From: Dehalococcoidia bacterium
GTDB lineage: Bacteria; Chloroflexota; Dehalococcoidia; Lucifugimonadales; Lucifugimonadaceae
NCBI GenBank assembly: GCA_026421185.1
Contig: JAPKCH010000009.1
Location: 1 to 54,540, forward strand
Reading direction: 5' to 3'
Length of the DNA stretch: 54,540 bases
This document shows, one piece after another, positions 1-8,989 of this stretch (position 1 is its first letter; each line of letters begins with the position of its first letter). Made by a program: the position numbers and the translations under genes. The notes beneath the pieces are model-generated. The model made no database searches. It was not told the origin of the DNA and saw only the letters and a program-made list of their open reading frames with translations.

Positions 1-38
1 GAACGCCGTTATCAACAAAATATCGACAGGAAAAGTTA

Positions 39-2060
39 ATGACCTCACGTGTCAATCCCAGCAACGACACTGCAGAAGTTTCGATTGCCGATGTGCTCGG
101 AACCGGATCCGATCCGGCCACTCGCGAGATTCAAACTCACGCTGACGGTCCTAAAGGCACTGTCCCGTTCACTGCTGAATTCCTGATCGAAGAGCCGAGT
201 GGTAACCACTTTGGCATGACTCAGAACGCTGGTATGGGCTGGAATCCTTCGGAGTTGATGCGCAAGCAGTTCATCATTCTTTCGACCGTTGGTGGCGTGA
301 AAGAAGAAGATGGATCGCCAGTGGCGCTGGGCCTGCACACAGGACACTTTGAACTCATTGACATGGTTAAATCAGCAGCAAAAGAACTGAAGGAACTGAA
401 ATCGGTTCCGTTCGCAGCGTTTTGTTCCGACCCTTGTGATGGCCGAACTCAGGGCACGACTGGAATGCTCGACTCGCTGCCATACCGAAACGATGCAGCA
501 CAAGTATTCAGGCGCATCGCTCGTTCGCTTCCGACTGTTCGAGGAGTGTTGGGCATAGCTTCGTGTGACAAGGGCCTGCCAGCAATGATGATGGCACTTG
601 CTGGTCTGCATAACCAGCCGGGTGTTATCGTGCCGGGCGGAACGACTCTCAAGCCAAACATTGGTGAAGACACTGGTCAGATTCAATCGATCGGTGCACG
701 ATTTGCACAGGGCGAAGTAACGCTCGAATACGCACAAGACGTCGGATGTCGTTCATGTGCATCACCGGGCGGTGGCTGCCAGTTCCTCGGAACTGCAGGA
801 ACTTCTCAGGTCGTTTCTGAAGCTCTAGGAATGGCTATCACTCACTCTGCGCTTTCACCAAGTGGTACGCCTGCTTGGCACGACATTTCACGACGCTCCG
901 CTCGTGCTCTCGTAATGATGGAACACCGCGGAGTTACTTCGCGAGATATTCTCACGGACGCCGCATTTGAGAACGCAATGGCTGTTCACGCTGCTTGCGG
1001 TGGATCGACCAATCTGCTGCTGCACATGCCAGCTATCGCACACGCTGCTGGTCGACGACGTATGACTGTGGACGATTGGAACAGAATCAACCTTGAAGTC
1101 CCTCGCTTGGTCGACGTTCTTCCAAACGGTCCTGTAGGTCACCCAACCACTCAGCTTTACGCTGCAGGTGGTGTTCCTGAAGTAATGCTTCACCTTCGAA
1201 AGCTGGACCTAATCGACACGAGCGTTATGACGGCTACTGGCCAGACTCTCGATGAAAACCTCAACTGGTGGGCAGATTCCGAACGACGACACGACGTTCG
1301 GAAATACCTCAGAGATGTTGATGGAGTTGAGCCTGACAACGTGATCATGTCGCCAGAGGGTGCCAGTAAGAAGAATCTTACGAGCACGGTTACGTTCCCA
1401 ATGGGCAACATCGCCCCTGAAGGCTCAGTGATCAAGAGCACCGCAATCGACCCTTCGGTGGTTGATGACGACAATGTGTACCGAAAACTCGGCCCGGCTC
1501 GTGTGTTCCGCTCTGAGCGTGGAGCAATGGCGGCTATCAAGTCGCGCGACGAAGATCAGAAGATCAAAGCTGGCGACATTATGGTCGTCACATGTGGTGG
1601 TCCTCTCGGAACCGGTATGGAAGAGGTTTACCAGCTAACAGCTGCCCTGAAGCACCTTTCATACGGCAAGCAGGTGGCATTGATCACCGATGCTCGATTC
1701 TCTGGTGTTTCAACGGGTGCATGTATCGGACACGTCGGGCCTGAAGCATTAGCTGGAGGCCCGATTGGTCGTGTTGAAGATGGCGACATGATCGAGATTA
1801 TCGTCGATCGTAAAAATCTTTCAGGCTCATTGAACCTCGTTGGAATGAACGGCGAGAACAAGGGAATCGACTGGGGCACAGCTGAACTTGAGAAGCGTTC
1901 TGAGCCAGATGATCTTTCTCCACACCCGCAATTGCCAGATGACACCCGGCTGTGGGCCGCTTTGCAGTCGGCTTCAGGTGGAACGTGGGGGGGTTGCGTG
2001 TTCGATGTCGACTCAATCGTCGAGACTATCGAAGCCGGTAAGAAGGCTTTAGGTAGATAA
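39..2060 (+). CDS. yjhG: IlvD/EDD-family dehydratase, YjhG/YagF (D-xylonate dehydratase) type
   Basis: Predicted Fe-S dependent dehydratase that removes water from a sugar acid such as D-xylonate to give a 2-keto-3-deoxy acid in the cytoplasm. The 673-residue product follows the YjhG/YagF branch almost end to end: THADGPKG near residue 33, [11 protein letters not shown] near 58, [13 protein letters not shown] at 130-142, SCDKGLPA at 175-182, [20 protein letters not shown] at 237-256, and the C-terminal [20 protein letters not shown] block. Cys133, Cys176 and Cys247 lie in the conserved blocks expected to hold the cluster. The N-terminus is about 20 residues longer than the E. coli protein as I remember it. 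ATG 39 follows AGGAAAAG by a few bases. Family placement is firm; the exact substrate is inferred. A KDPG-type aldolase and a KDG-type kinase that could take the product lie at 30.1-31.9 kb. Confidence 0.92.
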   Translation: MTSRVNPSNDTAEVSIADVLGTGSDPATREIQTHADGPKGTVPFTAEFLIEEPSGNHFGMTQNAGMGWNPSELMRKQFIILSTVGGVKEEDGSPVALGLHTGHFELIDMVKSAAKELKELKSVPFAAFCSDPCDGRTQGTTGMLDSLPYRNDAAQVFRRIARSLPTVRGVLGIASCDKGLPAMMMALAGLHNQPGVIVPGGTTLKPNIGEDTGQIQSIGARFAQGEVTLEYAQDVGCRSCASPGGGCQFLGTAGTSQVVSEALGMAITHSALSPSGTPAWHDISRRSARALVMMEHRGVTSRDILTDAAFENAMAVHAACGGSTNLLLHMPAIAHAAGRRRMTVDDWNRINLEVPRLVDVLPNGPVGHPTTQLYAAGGVPEVMLHLRKLDLIDTSVMTATGQTLDENLNWWADSERRHDVRKYLRDVDGVEPDNVIMSPEGASKKNLTSTVTFPMGNIAPEGSVIKSTAIDPSVVDDDNVYRKLGPARVFRSERGAMAAIKSRDEDQKIKAGDIMVVTCGGPLGTGMEEVYQLTAALKHLSYGKQVALITDARFSGVSTGACIGHVGPEALAGGPIGRVEDGDMIEIIVDRKNLSGSLNLVGMNGENKGIDWGTAELEKRSEPDDLSPHPQLPDDTRLWAALQSASGGTWGGCVFDVDSIVETIEAGKKALGR

Positions 2061-2091
2061 CGTTTTCGTAGATAAGGGTCAGGTCGTAATC

Positions 2092-2583
2092 ATGGATCAG
2101 CACTACACAACGGCAATGGATAGCCGGTTCGGCGTGTTGACTTTGGTTGCGACGGATCTCGGTCTACGAGCGATCAAATGGCCCGTGGAGCGGGCAGGGC
2201 GGCTGTCGTTGCCGGATGAAATGATACCTAGTCAGGATCATCCGATACTCGAAGCTACTCGTGTTCAACTTGAACAGTATTTTCGAGTCGAGCTTACTGA
2301 GTTTGATTTGCCATTAGATCTACGCGGAACTGAATTTCAACGTTCAGCATGGGTGGGTCTAGCGACGATCCCGTACGGAGAAACCGTTAGCTACAGCGAG
2401 CATGCGGCGCGAATTGGTAGGCCGAAAGCAGTTCGAGCTATCGGCGCAGCGAACGGTCGTAATCCAATTTCTATCGTCCTGCCGTGTCACCGTGTCGTAG
2501 GCGTAAACGGCAACCTGACAGGCTTCGCAGGCGGAATAGAAACAAAGCGTGAGTTGTTGGCGTTAGAAAAAAACAACACTTAA
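2092..2583 (+). CDS. ogt: Methylated-DNA--protein-cysteine methyltransferase (O6-alkylguanine repair)
   Basis: Suicide DNA-repair protein that takes the alkyl group from O6-alkylguanine onto its own cysteine. At 163 residues it has the usual single-domain Ogt length. The active-site motif is PCHRVVG with Cys132. It is preceded by the helix-turn-helix/arginine-finger segment around residues 95-125 (TIPYGETVSYSEHA, then AVRAIGAANGRNP) and followed by LTGFAGGIETKRELLALE, all standard for the family. ATG 2092 has an AAGGGTCAGG stretch about 10 bases upstream. It starts 31 bases after the dehydratase stop on the same strand, so cotranscription is possible, though no functional link is evident. Very secure call. 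Confidence 0.95.
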   Translation: MDQHYTTAMDSRFGVLTLVATDLGLRAIKWPVERAGRLSLPDEMIPSQDHPILEATRVQLEQYFRVELTEFDLPLDLRGTEFQRSAWVGLATIPYGETVSYSEHAARIGRPKAVRAIGAANGRNPISIVLPCHRVVGVNGNLTGFAGGIETKRELLALEKNNT

Positions 2584-2677
2584 CTTCAGGGTGTGCTCGC
2601 CCTCGATTGAATCTGAGTTTAGTCTGCAGTTTGATCGGCTAGTGCGGACGATTATTAAAGATTGGTTCGATCTATAA

Positions 2678-3937
2678 CTAGACCAGAACCGTATCGTTCA
2701 GCTTCATCAGGCGACCCGATAGAACTACTGTTGAAGCTTGGTCCATGTCGCGAATGTTTTTCGCAGGGTCACCAGCAAATGCAGCCAAATCAGCGGACAT
2801 TCCCGCCTGAAGGCTTCCAATTTGCTTAACAAGCCCTAGCGCTTCTGCCGTGCCGGTTGTCGAAGCGTTAATCGCCTTCCAGTTCGTCCAGCCGAGCAAT
2901 TCAACTAGCGCCCAAGCGTTTGCTGCCGATCGATCGTGAGTGCCGTAAGCCATTCCCATGTCGAGTCCGGTTGTGAACCTCACACCGGCGTCAGTCATGT
3001 CGTTGAGCCTATCGAGATGCTCACCTTCTGGAACAACCTTGTACGAAACTGCCCAGTGAGGATCAGCAGGCCCAACTTCGCCGCGTTGTTTTGCCTCAAC
3101 TCCTAGAAGGTGGTGTCCGATCGTAGGATCGACCCACTGACCTTGATCGGCCATTTGCTTCACTGTTTCGGCAGTGTAGTCGAGTCCTTTATTTGGGTCT
3201 GAGTCGTACCAACGAGCGTGGATCAGTTGATCAACACCCGCTTCGACTACATTACGAGTTCCTTGAGCCGAAAGCGTGTGAGAGACAATCGGCACGTTCA
3301 TACGGTGTGCCTCTTCGACGGCTGCTTTTAACACGGCTACCGAGTATTGAGGCGTGCGTGGATTGGCTGTTGGAGTGAACATTCCTCCGGTTGCCATCAT
3401 CTTGATTACATTGGCACCGAGTTTTACTTGAGTTCTAATGGCAGTTCTAACTTGATCTTCGGTATCAGCCTCGGTTCCGAAGAACCAGCAGTGTCCGGCG
3501 GTGATAGTGATAGGTGTGCCAGCCAACAACAGGCGAGGGCCCGGAACGTGTCCATCGTTGATCATTTGCCGTACTGCGAATGCAACTTCGTTCTTCGAAC
3601 CAAGATCACGAATGGTGGTCGTTCCCGCCAAGACTGCTTTGCGCATGTTATTCGTAGCGCGGATCGTAAGCTGCTGATCGTTCTCACTCATGGCAAGCGC
3701 TTGAGCATCGTGAGTAGCACTGCAATGCATGTGCGAGTGAGCATCGACTAGCCCCGGCAGCAGCGAGACATCACCGATATCGTGTACTTCATACGATTCA
3801 TCTGCCGATGAGAGTTTACCGATTGGCTCAACGGCTGTAATAACACCGTCTTCAACAACAACTGCGTGGTCTTCTAGCCAGCCTGAAACCTCGGGGTTTG
3901 CCACTCGCTTTGCTTTGAATATGCTCTTGTTCGTCAT
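2678..3937 (-). CDS. Metal-dependent amidohydrolase (imidazolonepropionase/prolidase-like, COG1228 type)
   Basis: Predicted cytoplasmic amidohydrolase with a TIM-barrel metal site, 419 residues. Visible: an N-terminal beta-sandwich part, then VDAHSHMH with metal-ligand histidines near residues 67-71, KMMATGG with the likely carboxylated or metal-bridging lysine near 180, PIVSHTLS and LIHARW with further histidines, and TTGLDMGM in the usual aspartate region. The C-terminal half ends with the typical ADLAAFAGDP segment that closes the sandwich domain. Relatives hydrolyse imidazolonepropionate, Xaa-Pro dipeptides or aryl amides and esters; the sequence does not decide the substrate. It is convergent with ogt and stands alone. 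Related but distinct amidohydrolases occur at 27.7, 36.3 and 44.2 kb. Confidence 0.85.
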   Translation of the reverse strand: MTNKSIFKAKRVANPEVSGWLEDHAVVVEDGVITAVEPIGKLSSADESYEVHDIGDVSLLPGLVDAHSHMHCSATHDAQALAMSENDQQLTIRATNNMRKAVLAGTTTIRDLGSKNEVAFAVRQMINDGHVPGPRLLLAGTPITITAGHCWFFGTEADTEDQVRTAIRTQVKLGANVIKMMATGGMFTPTANPRTPQYSVAVLKAAVEEAHRMNVPIVSHTLSAQGTRNVVEAGVDQLIHARWYDSDPNKGLDYTAETVKQMADQGQWVDPTIGHHLLGVEAKQRGEVGPADPHWAVSYKVVPEGEHLDRLNDMTDAGVRFTTGLDMGMAYGTHDRSAANAWALVELLGWTNWKAINASTTGTAEALGLVKQIGSLQAGMSADLAAFAGDPAKNIRDMDQASTVVLSGRLMKLNDTVLV

Positions 3938-4052
3938 GAATATACTGTCCGAGGCGTTTACGCCTCATTTTTGTGATGCTCTCGATTGCGAAACGAATAG
4001 TAGTCGCTATTTATCGAATTTACTTCTCGTCGTTATAGTGAATTTCGAATGC

Positions 4053-4280
4053 TCAATCAGTGATGAAAATTCCGACCATGTCGCCTTCGTCGGTTGCGCC
4101 GTGCTCCATAGTTTCACCCTGAAGGAACCATACCCACGTTCTGGGGCCATAAACGCCGTTGTAAGTACGAAGTTTGCCTTTTAGTACGAAAATTACGCCT
4201 GATCTATCACATGTGAGATAAACGCCCGGATGTCGGATGACGTAATCAGTTGTGAACACCACAAAAAAAGCCCCCAACAT
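4053..4280 (-). pseudogene. Truncated cupin-like remnant
   Basis: A 75-codon open frame whose translation resembles the core of a small cupin: HPGVY, then GVIFVLKGKLRTYNG, then YGPRTWVWF and EHGATDEGDMVGIF. The N-terminal strands and the first metal-binding histidine motif of a normal cupin are missing. The only ATG lies inside the terminator hairpin of the upstream tRNA-Asp, with no ribosome binding site. I read this as the C-terminal remnant of a cupin gene cut by the tRNA-terminator unit. A short expressed protein cannot be excluded. Confidence 0.4.
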
Positions 4281-4297
4281 ATTGTCGAGGGCTTTTT
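4265..4297 (-). terminator. Intrinsic terminator of tRNA-Asp
   Basis: Inverted repeat AAAAAGCCC / GGGCTTTTT with a 15-base loop, about 15 bases past the tRNA 3' end. In the minus-strand transcript it is followed by a run of seven U residues. Confidence 0.8.
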
Positions 4298-4311
4298 CTA
4301 ATTCGCTTTAG

Positions 4312-4388
4312 TGGCGATCCCGAGCAGATTCGAACTGCCGATCTCCTCCTTGACAGGGAGGCGTGTTAGGCCGCTACACCACGGGACC
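4312..4388 (-). tRNA. tRNA-Asp (anticodon GTC)
   Basis: On the minus strand the sequence starts GGTCCCG and ends CGGGATC-G-CCA, giving a 7-bp acceptor stem (one G-T pair) with encoded CCA. The anticodon arm is CCTCC-CTGTCAA-GGAGG, placing GTC in the loop. The T arm carries GTTCGAATC. Length is 77 bases with CCA. All arms fold as a canonical cloverleaf. Confidence 0.96.
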
Positions 4389-4506
4389 GCGTAAACGGCT
4401 AATAAAAACCGCTTGTACTGAGAATACGGCTGGTACCTAATGCCAGTCAACACTTCAGTTGACGATTTAATACCGGCGTTTCTATAAATCCGAGCCAGCC
4501 TGATGT

Positions 4507-4764
4507 TTAACCGTAGTTGCAGCCGATGCCTTTGTACCCGATTTCAACTTCGCCAGAAGACGTGACCATGACTGGCGTTATTTTGTCTCCGCCAGAGAGG
4601 CGCTGGACCTCTACCCACTGGTCTGGCTCTTTGGACACGTCGACCTCACGGTATGAAATATCGCTTTTTACGAGATCCTCTTTGAGAAGATCGCAGTATC
4701 CGCACGTCGGATGGGTGTAAACGATTGCGACGCCATCGACTGGCGGATGTTCGGTTTTGGGCAT
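4507..4764 (-). CDS. Glutaredoxin-like thiol-disulfide protein
   Basis: Small cytoplasmic thioredoxin-fold protein of 85 residues. It shows the glutaredoxin layout: a beta strand (GVAIVYTHPT), the active-site pair Cys21-Gly-Tyr-Cys24, helix 1 (DLLKEDL), second strand (ISYREVDV), and the cis-proline segment KITPVMV near residue 62. The CGYC site differs slightly from the classical CPYC. The C-terminus (GYKGIGCNYG) carries a third cysteine, Cys82. It likely reduces disulfides or glutathione/bacillithiol-type mixed disulfides; the thiol cofactor is unknown. It lies 120 bases upstream of tRNA-Asp on the same strand and downstream of the copper genes, about 145 bases from the YHS gene. A role in copper-associated redox handling is only positional inference. 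Confidence 0.85.
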   Translation of the reverse strand: MPKTEHPPVDGVAIVYTHPTCGYCDLLKEDLVKSDISYREVDVSKEPDQWVEVQRLSGGDKITPVMVTSSGEVEIGYKGIGCNYG

Positions 4765-4910
4765 TCCTGTTCCTGATTCGCTGCTGAGCTACTCGTAATA
4801 CCGAGTCTTAGACAGCGCTGATTCTTCTATTTGCGATACATCGACTAGTTCGATCAAATACTGTTTACAAAGCATGCGATGTAAAAAGCCGTATAAACGT
4901 ACTTCAGATA

Positions 4911-5114
4911 TTACATATCGATCGATTTTTCGCCAGAAAGATATCCTTCCGGGTCTTTTTCAAACGCCACTTTACAGCCAGGACCACAGAAGTAGTAGAC
5001 GTTACCGTCGTGAGTAGACGCGCCGCCGCCGGGGTTGCTGGTTTCGACCGTCATGCCGCATACAGGGTCGATTGCGGTTTCGGACTTGCCGCTAGTTAGG
5101 AACGGAATTTTCAT
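4911..5114 (-). CDS. YHS-domain metal-associated protein
   Basis: A 67-residue protein consisting almost only of a YHS domain. It has DPVCGMTV at residues 16-23 (Cys19), then NVYYFCGPGCKVAF at 38-51 with Cys43 and Cys47, and the closing EKDPEGYL. YHS domains often sit at the ends of copper or heavy-metal P-type ATPases or beside them and are thought to bind metal. Here the gene starts 13 bases after the copA stop on the same strand, making it the third gene of a csoR-copA-yhs operon. It probably acts as a small copper-binding partner of CopA, judged from context. ATG 5114 is preceded by a good AAAAGGAG ribosome site. Confidence 0.88.
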   Translation of the reverse strand: MKIPFLTSGKSETAIDPVCGMTVETSNPGGGASTHDGNVYYFCGPGCKVAFEKDPEGYLSGEKSIDM

Positions 5115-5127
5115 TACTGGACTCCTT

Positions 5128-7554
5128 TTATTTCGAGATCTTGATCGTTAGTGGATTGCTAGATAGTTGCGTTGGCGTTCGCTTAATGCGTGCTCCACGT
5201 CCAAGACGCAGTGAGTTTGTGACTACCGTCACCGAACTAAATGCCATGGCTCCTGCGGCTACTATTGGATTCAGAAATCCAAACTCTCCGATGATCGGTT
5301 GCAGGAAGCTCGGGGCCGATCCATCGTTGAATATTGGATAGAGAATTCCGGCTGCGATGGGTATGAGCAGTACGTTGTAGAAGAATGCCCAAAACAGATT
5401 CTGCTTGATGGTACGCATCGTGCTGCGACTGAGATCAATTAGCTCAGCTACGATCGCTGGGTCACCCGAAGTAATCGTTACATCGGCTGCTTCGATGGCG
5501 ATATCGGTGCCAGAGCCGATCGCTATGCCTACATCGGCGGTAGCAAGCGCAGGCGCGTCGTTTATGCCGTCACCAACCATTGCCACGACCTGATCGCCTC
5601 GCTGGAGGTCGATGATTGCTGCGGTTTTGCCTTCAGGCATGACGTCTGCAATTACGTTTGTGATTCCAATGACTGCCGCTACTTTTTCGGCTGTTCGTCG
5701 GTTATCGCCGGTAAGCATTACGGTTTTGATTCCGCGGGCTTTCAATTCACGTATTGCGTCGGCAGCTTCGGGTTTCAAACTATCGGAAACACCGATTATC
5801 CCGATAGGTTCACCGTCTTTTGCTACGGCCAGAACGGTTTCGCCACGTTCAGCAACGACAAATCCCTTTTCGGAGAATTCATAGGCAGCCGGAAAATTTT
5901 TCTCAATGAAAGTAACGCTTCCAATGATCACTTTAGATCCGTCGACAGTGGCGGTGATGCCTCGACCCGGAACAGCGTTTACATCTGTTGCAGCAGGTAT
6001 ATCAAGATTTCGTGTGTTGGCTTCAGCGATGACCGCACTTGCGAGTGGATGTTCTGAGTTTGCTTCAGCAGAAGCTGCTAGTTGAAGCAGCTCGCCTTCG
6101 CTAATGCCGAATGCCAGGATGCTTGAAATAGACGGCTTACCCTCGGTGAGAGTCCCAGTTTTGTCGAATACAACCGTATCGATCCTGTGAGCACGTTCGA
6201 GTGCATCAGCATTTCGAATCAAAACTCCACTTGAAGCGCCACGGCCCATTCCTACCATGATTGCGGTAGGGGTGGCGAGTCCGAGTGCGCAAGGGCAAGC
6301 GATTACCAGTACAGCCACAGTCATGAGAAGTGCGTTGATCATGGCTGGTTCAGGAGCTACGAGTGACCAGACCGCAAATGTCAGAATCGAAATTGTCAAG
6401 ACAACCGGGACGAATAGCGCTGTAACTTTATCGACTAAATGCTCGATGGGCGCACGAGACGACTGGGCTTGCTGAACCATTCGAACGATTCCGGCGAGAA
6501 CGGTGTCACGTCGGACGGCAGAGGCAACGAATCTAACAGCGCCTGTGCCGTTTACCGTTCCAGTGAATAGGCCGTCGCCAGATTGCTTTTCTACCGGAAC
6601 TGGCTCGCCAGTGAGCATGGATTCATCGATTGTCGTGTTGCCTTCAATGATGTCACCATCAACCGGAACACGTTCACCGGGGCGTAAAACGATAGTGTCG
6701 CCGGCGATAACTTCGGCAATATCAATTTCGACTGACTCACCGTCTCGAATAACTACCGCCACCGATGGCTGCAGGCCCATTAGCTTCTTGATCGCATCCG
6801 AAGTGCGGCCTCTTGCCCTTGCCTCAAGCCATCTGCCGAGCAAGACGAGACCGATGATCGAAGCTGAAACGTCGAAGTAGGTGCCTGTCGAATGGCTTCC
6901 ACCAACTGCTGCTCCTGAGAACGTCAGAGAATCATCGAACATAGACCGAATGATCGTCACGGCGAGACTGTAGAAATAGGCAGCCGAAGTTCCAATGACG
7001 ACAAGCGTGTTCATGTTTGACGTGCGCAGCCTTGTAGCTGCCCACGCCGATTTATAGAACCTGCTTCCAGCCCAGAATTGAACGGGAGTCGCCAGCGCCA
7101 GGAAGAAAATATTTACCGTGGTTGGCGATAGCTTCGAGAGCGAGTCGATCTTTGTGTAGTTCATGGCGATCATAACGAAAGCCGCTACGAGAAGACTGAC
7201 GATCATCATGTCCCTAGTGGATTTCAGTTCTGCTTCACGGATCTTTCGATCGCCATCAGCGAATATCGAGGTGTCCTCGTCAGCGAAACTTCGAACTGAA
7301 TACCCTGCTCCTAATAGAGCATCACGAACATCTGGCTTGGTAACTGAACTTGTGGCGAACTCGACTGTTGCTGTTTCAGTGCCGAGGCTCACTCGAGCGT
7401 TCGTAATACCCGGTAGCTCTCTAAGAGCGTTATTGACGTGATGAACACACGCTGCACAAGTCATACCGCCGACGCTGAAGGTCAGGGTCGAAATGTTCTC
7501 TGCGACTTCTTCATCGAACGGCAGATGGTCAAGGTTGGGATTAGCGGTCTGCAA
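5128..7554 (-). CDS. copA: Copper-exporting P1B-type ATPase
   Basis: Inner-membrane ATPase, predicted to pump Cu(I) out of the cytoplasm. The 808 residues show one N-terminal heavy-metal-associated domain (GGMTCAACVHH, Cys33 and Cys36), membrane segments from about residue 115, the actuator TGE at 315-317, the CPC membrane metal site at 420-422, the phosphorylation motif DKTGT with Asp464, the SEHPL histidine-proline motif near 500-504, and GDGINDAP at 661-668. Length and single HMA domain fit CopA. The start codon lies inside the end of csoR (14-base overlap), indicating translational coupling and copper-responsive control by CsoR. The YHS gene follows directly. Silver export is a usual side activity of the family. 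Confidence 0.96.
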   Translation of the reverse strand: MQTANPNLDHLPFDEEVAENISTLTFSVGGMTCAACVHHVNNALRELPGITNARVSLGTETATVEFATSSVTKPDVRDALLGAGYSVRSFADEDTSIFADGDRKIREAELKSTRDMMIVSLLVAAFVMIAMNYTKIDSLSKLSPTTVNIFFLALATPVQFWAGSRFYKSAWAATRLRTSNMNTLVVIGTSAAYFYSLAVTIIRSMFDDSLTFSGAAVGGSHSTGTYFDVSASIIGLVLLGRWLEARARGRTSDAIKKLMGLQPSVAVVIRDGESVEIDIAEVIAGDTIVLRPGERVPVDGDIIEGNTTIDESMLTGEPVPVEKQSGDGLFTGTVNGTGAVRFVASAVRRDTVLAGIVRMVQQAQSSRAPIEHLVDKVTALFVPVVLTISILTFAVWSLVAPEPAMINALLMTVAVLVIACPCALGLATPTAIMVGMGRGASSGVLIRNADALERAHRIDTVVFDKTGTLTEGKPSISSILAFGISEGELLQLAASAEANSEHPLASAVIAEANTRNLDIPAATDVNAVPGRGITATVDGSKVIIGSVTFIEKNFPAAYEFSEKGFVVAERGETVLAVAKDGEPIGIIGVSDSLKPEAADAIRELKARGIKTVMLTGDNRRTAEKVAAVIGITNVIADVMPEGKTAAIIDLQRGDQVVAMVGDGINDAPALATADVGIAIGSGTDIAIEAADVTITSGDPAIVAELIDLSRSTMRTIKQNLFWAFFYNVLLIPIAAGILYPIFNDGSAPSFLQPIIGEFGFLNPIVAAGAMAFSSVTVVTNSLRLGRGARIKRTPTQLSSNPLTIKISK

Positions 7555-7846
7555 TTTCGTACAACTCCACTAGTTCGCTCAGTACCTGCTCTTCTCTGCC
7601 TTCTTTAACTCCATCGACGACGCAAGTGTGTAGGTGCCCGTCGATAAGCTGAGATTCAAGCTTCTGGAGTGCGCGCCGCACGGCAAATGTTTGGCGAAGG
7701 ATGTCGACACAGTAGCGTTCTTCTTTGACCATTTTTTTCACGCCGGCAAGATGCCCCTCGATGTAGCTCAAACGCTTGATCGCATCGGACTTAGTCTCGG
7801 ATTTTGCTACTTCGTGCTGCGGGTGATCGTGGTGTTCGTGAATCAT
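7541..7846 (-). CDS. csoR: CsoR-family copper-sensing repressor
   Basis: Small all-helical DNA-binding repressor (101 residues) of the DUF156/CsoR family. The Cu(I)-ligand set is visible as Cys46, His71 and Cys75, with the 25- and 4-residue spacings of classical CsoR, which supports copper rather than nickel or formaldehyde sensing. The N-terminus carries a His-rich tail (HEHHDHPQH). The gene heads the csoR-copA-yhs operon and overlaps copA by 14 bases. A GC-rich palindrome lies about 55 bases upstream and is the probable autoregulatory operator. Copper binding should release DNA and open the operon. Confidence 0.93.
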   Translation of the reverse strand: MIHEHHDHPQHEVAKSETKSDAIKRLSYIEGHLAGVKKMVKEERYCVDILRQTFAVRRALQKLESQLIDGHLHTCVVDGVKEGREEQVLSELVELYEIADR

Positions 7847-7898
7847 CTAACCCTCACGCATTTTATAGGCGGTTTGTGTGTATTATTATGAATCTTAC

Positions 7899-7916
7899 AC
7901 CCCCCCTAGGGGGGTA
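7899..7916. promoter_or_regulatory. Probable CsoR operator
   Basis: Perfect palindrome CCCCCCTAGGGGGG at 7901-7914, flanked by AC on the left and TA on the right, between the divergent csoR (7846) and cytochrome c (7953) genes. G/C-rich inverted repeats ending in GGGTA are typical CsoR sites. An AT-rich CATAATAATA stretch on the minus strand at 7881-7890 could be the csoR -10 region, which would place the operator across that promoter. Confidence 0.7.
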
Positions 7917-7952
7917 TGGTTAGTAATGTTATTTGTTTAGACGCGGGACCTG

Positions 7953-8429
7953 ATGACGAAAAAATCTGTTCTTGGATCATTGTTCATCGTGATTGTCGTC
8001 TTCGTCGCGGCGTGTGGCGACAACAGTATGGATACGAGGGTTGACGTTGGTTCGCCTGCATCGTCATCGTCGTTGAAATTCCCAGTTGAAATAACTGAGG
8101 ATCGAATCGAAGCTGGTGAAATCATTTATATCGATAACTGCGCATCGTGCCACGGTCCTGTCAACGGTCGACAGGTTTTGGATTCGGCACCTCCGCACGG
8201 CGATACTGGGCACACTTGGCATCACCCCGACAGGCTGCTGTACCAATGGATTCTCGATAAGCCGCCACTAGCCACACTAATGCCCGCGTTCAGGGGCACT
8301 TTGACTGATGAACAAGTGATGCAGGTATTGGCTTACATAAAAAACCATTGGTTACCCGAAATTAAGAATCGCCAGAACGAAGGGTCAGTTCAGTACGAGG
8401 CTCAGGTTTTCGAGTTCGGGACCGAATGA
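7953..8429 (+). CDS. Lipoprotein c-type cytochrome
   Basis: Exported, lipid-anchored mono-heme cytochrome c, 158 residues. The N-terminus is a lipoprotein signal (hydrophobic LGSLFIVIVVFV, lipobox VAAC with Cys21). After a Ser-rich linker, the heme-binding motif CASCH is at 63-67 and a probable axial methionine is Met110 in ATLMPAF; the remaining helix ends AYIKNHW. This is the small class I cytochrome fold, an electron carrier on the outer face of the membrane. The gene diverges from csoR across the CsoR palindrome, so copper-linked expression is possible. The start at ATG 7953 has only a weak ribosome site (GCGGGA). Partner oxidoreductases are not in the window. Confidence 0.88.
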   Translation: MTKKSVLGSLFIVIVVFVAACGDNSMDTRVDVGSPASSSSLKFPVEITEDRIEAGEIIYIDNCASCHGPVNGRQVLDSAPPHGDTGHTWHHPDRLLYQWILDKPPLATLMPAFRGTLTDEQVMQVLAYIKNHWLPEIKNRQNEGSVQYEAQVFEFGTE

Positions 8430-8495
8430 TTGCTGAACGTTAGGAGTAAAGCCCCGAGGATTACTTCTCAGTAATCTTTAACTGGACGGCTGAAC

Positions 8496-8621
8496 TCAGT
8501 GTCCGCCGCGGAGAATAAATCCTGACAGGAGTTGTTCTTTCATATCGGGTATTTGAACTTTTCCAGCGTGTTCACGCCACCGTTGATCGAGTTCGCGTAG
8601 CCGTTCGGGTAGCTTCGAGCT
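8496..8621 (-). pseudogene. C-terminal remnant of an unrecognised protein
   Basis: A start-less minus-strand frame of 41 codons gives a protein-like C-terminus (KLPERLRELDQRWREH, then KVQIPDMKEQLLSGFILRGG) and ends in TGA at 8496-8498. Two TAA codons stand immediately before it in the same frame, and no start or ribosome site is present. Composition looks like genuine coding sequence, so this is probably the tail of a decayed gene. Upstream homology, if any, would be in other frames up to about 8817. I do not recognise the family. Confidence 0.35.
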
Positions 8622-8873
8622 TTATTACACTCCAGCCATTTGTAACGGCTTGAAGCGCAGGGGGAGGGTCGGTGAGGTTTTTCACAAACGCGAATGCGAA
8701 GTAGCTAAACCCGCTAAGAATTATTTCTTTGGTTATTGTCTTCAGCACCACAAACCCTTGAGTACGAATCATTCGTTTCTCTTGCAGATAAGACACTAAT
8801 AGAAAACTGTAAACCATATTTTTTGCAATTTGCGTGTTCTACTCAACCCCCTCTTATAAGTATGCAACTGCCA

Positions 8874-8892
8874 ATACGCCCCTTTGGGGTAT
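8874..8892. promoter_or_regulatory. CsoR-like GC palindrome, second copy
   Basis: ATA-CG-CCCC-TTT-GGGG-TAT, an interrupted palindrome sharing the GGGGTAT edge with the csoR operator. It lies upstream of the decayed minus-strand gene and about 100 bases before the rpoB promoter. No function can be assigned from sequence alone. Confidence 0.3.
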
Positions 8893-8989
8893 CTAGATTT
8901 CAGTTACGGTCGTTTGGAAAACTACAGAGTCAAGTCGTTTAGTTGCCACATCAAGACCACTCAAAAGCGCGCCACTCTCAAAACTTGCA

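Noticed and set aside
8572-8942. Several 68-85 codon frames upstream of rpoB
   Set aside because: No start context and no protein-like motifs; overlapped by promoter and leader elements.
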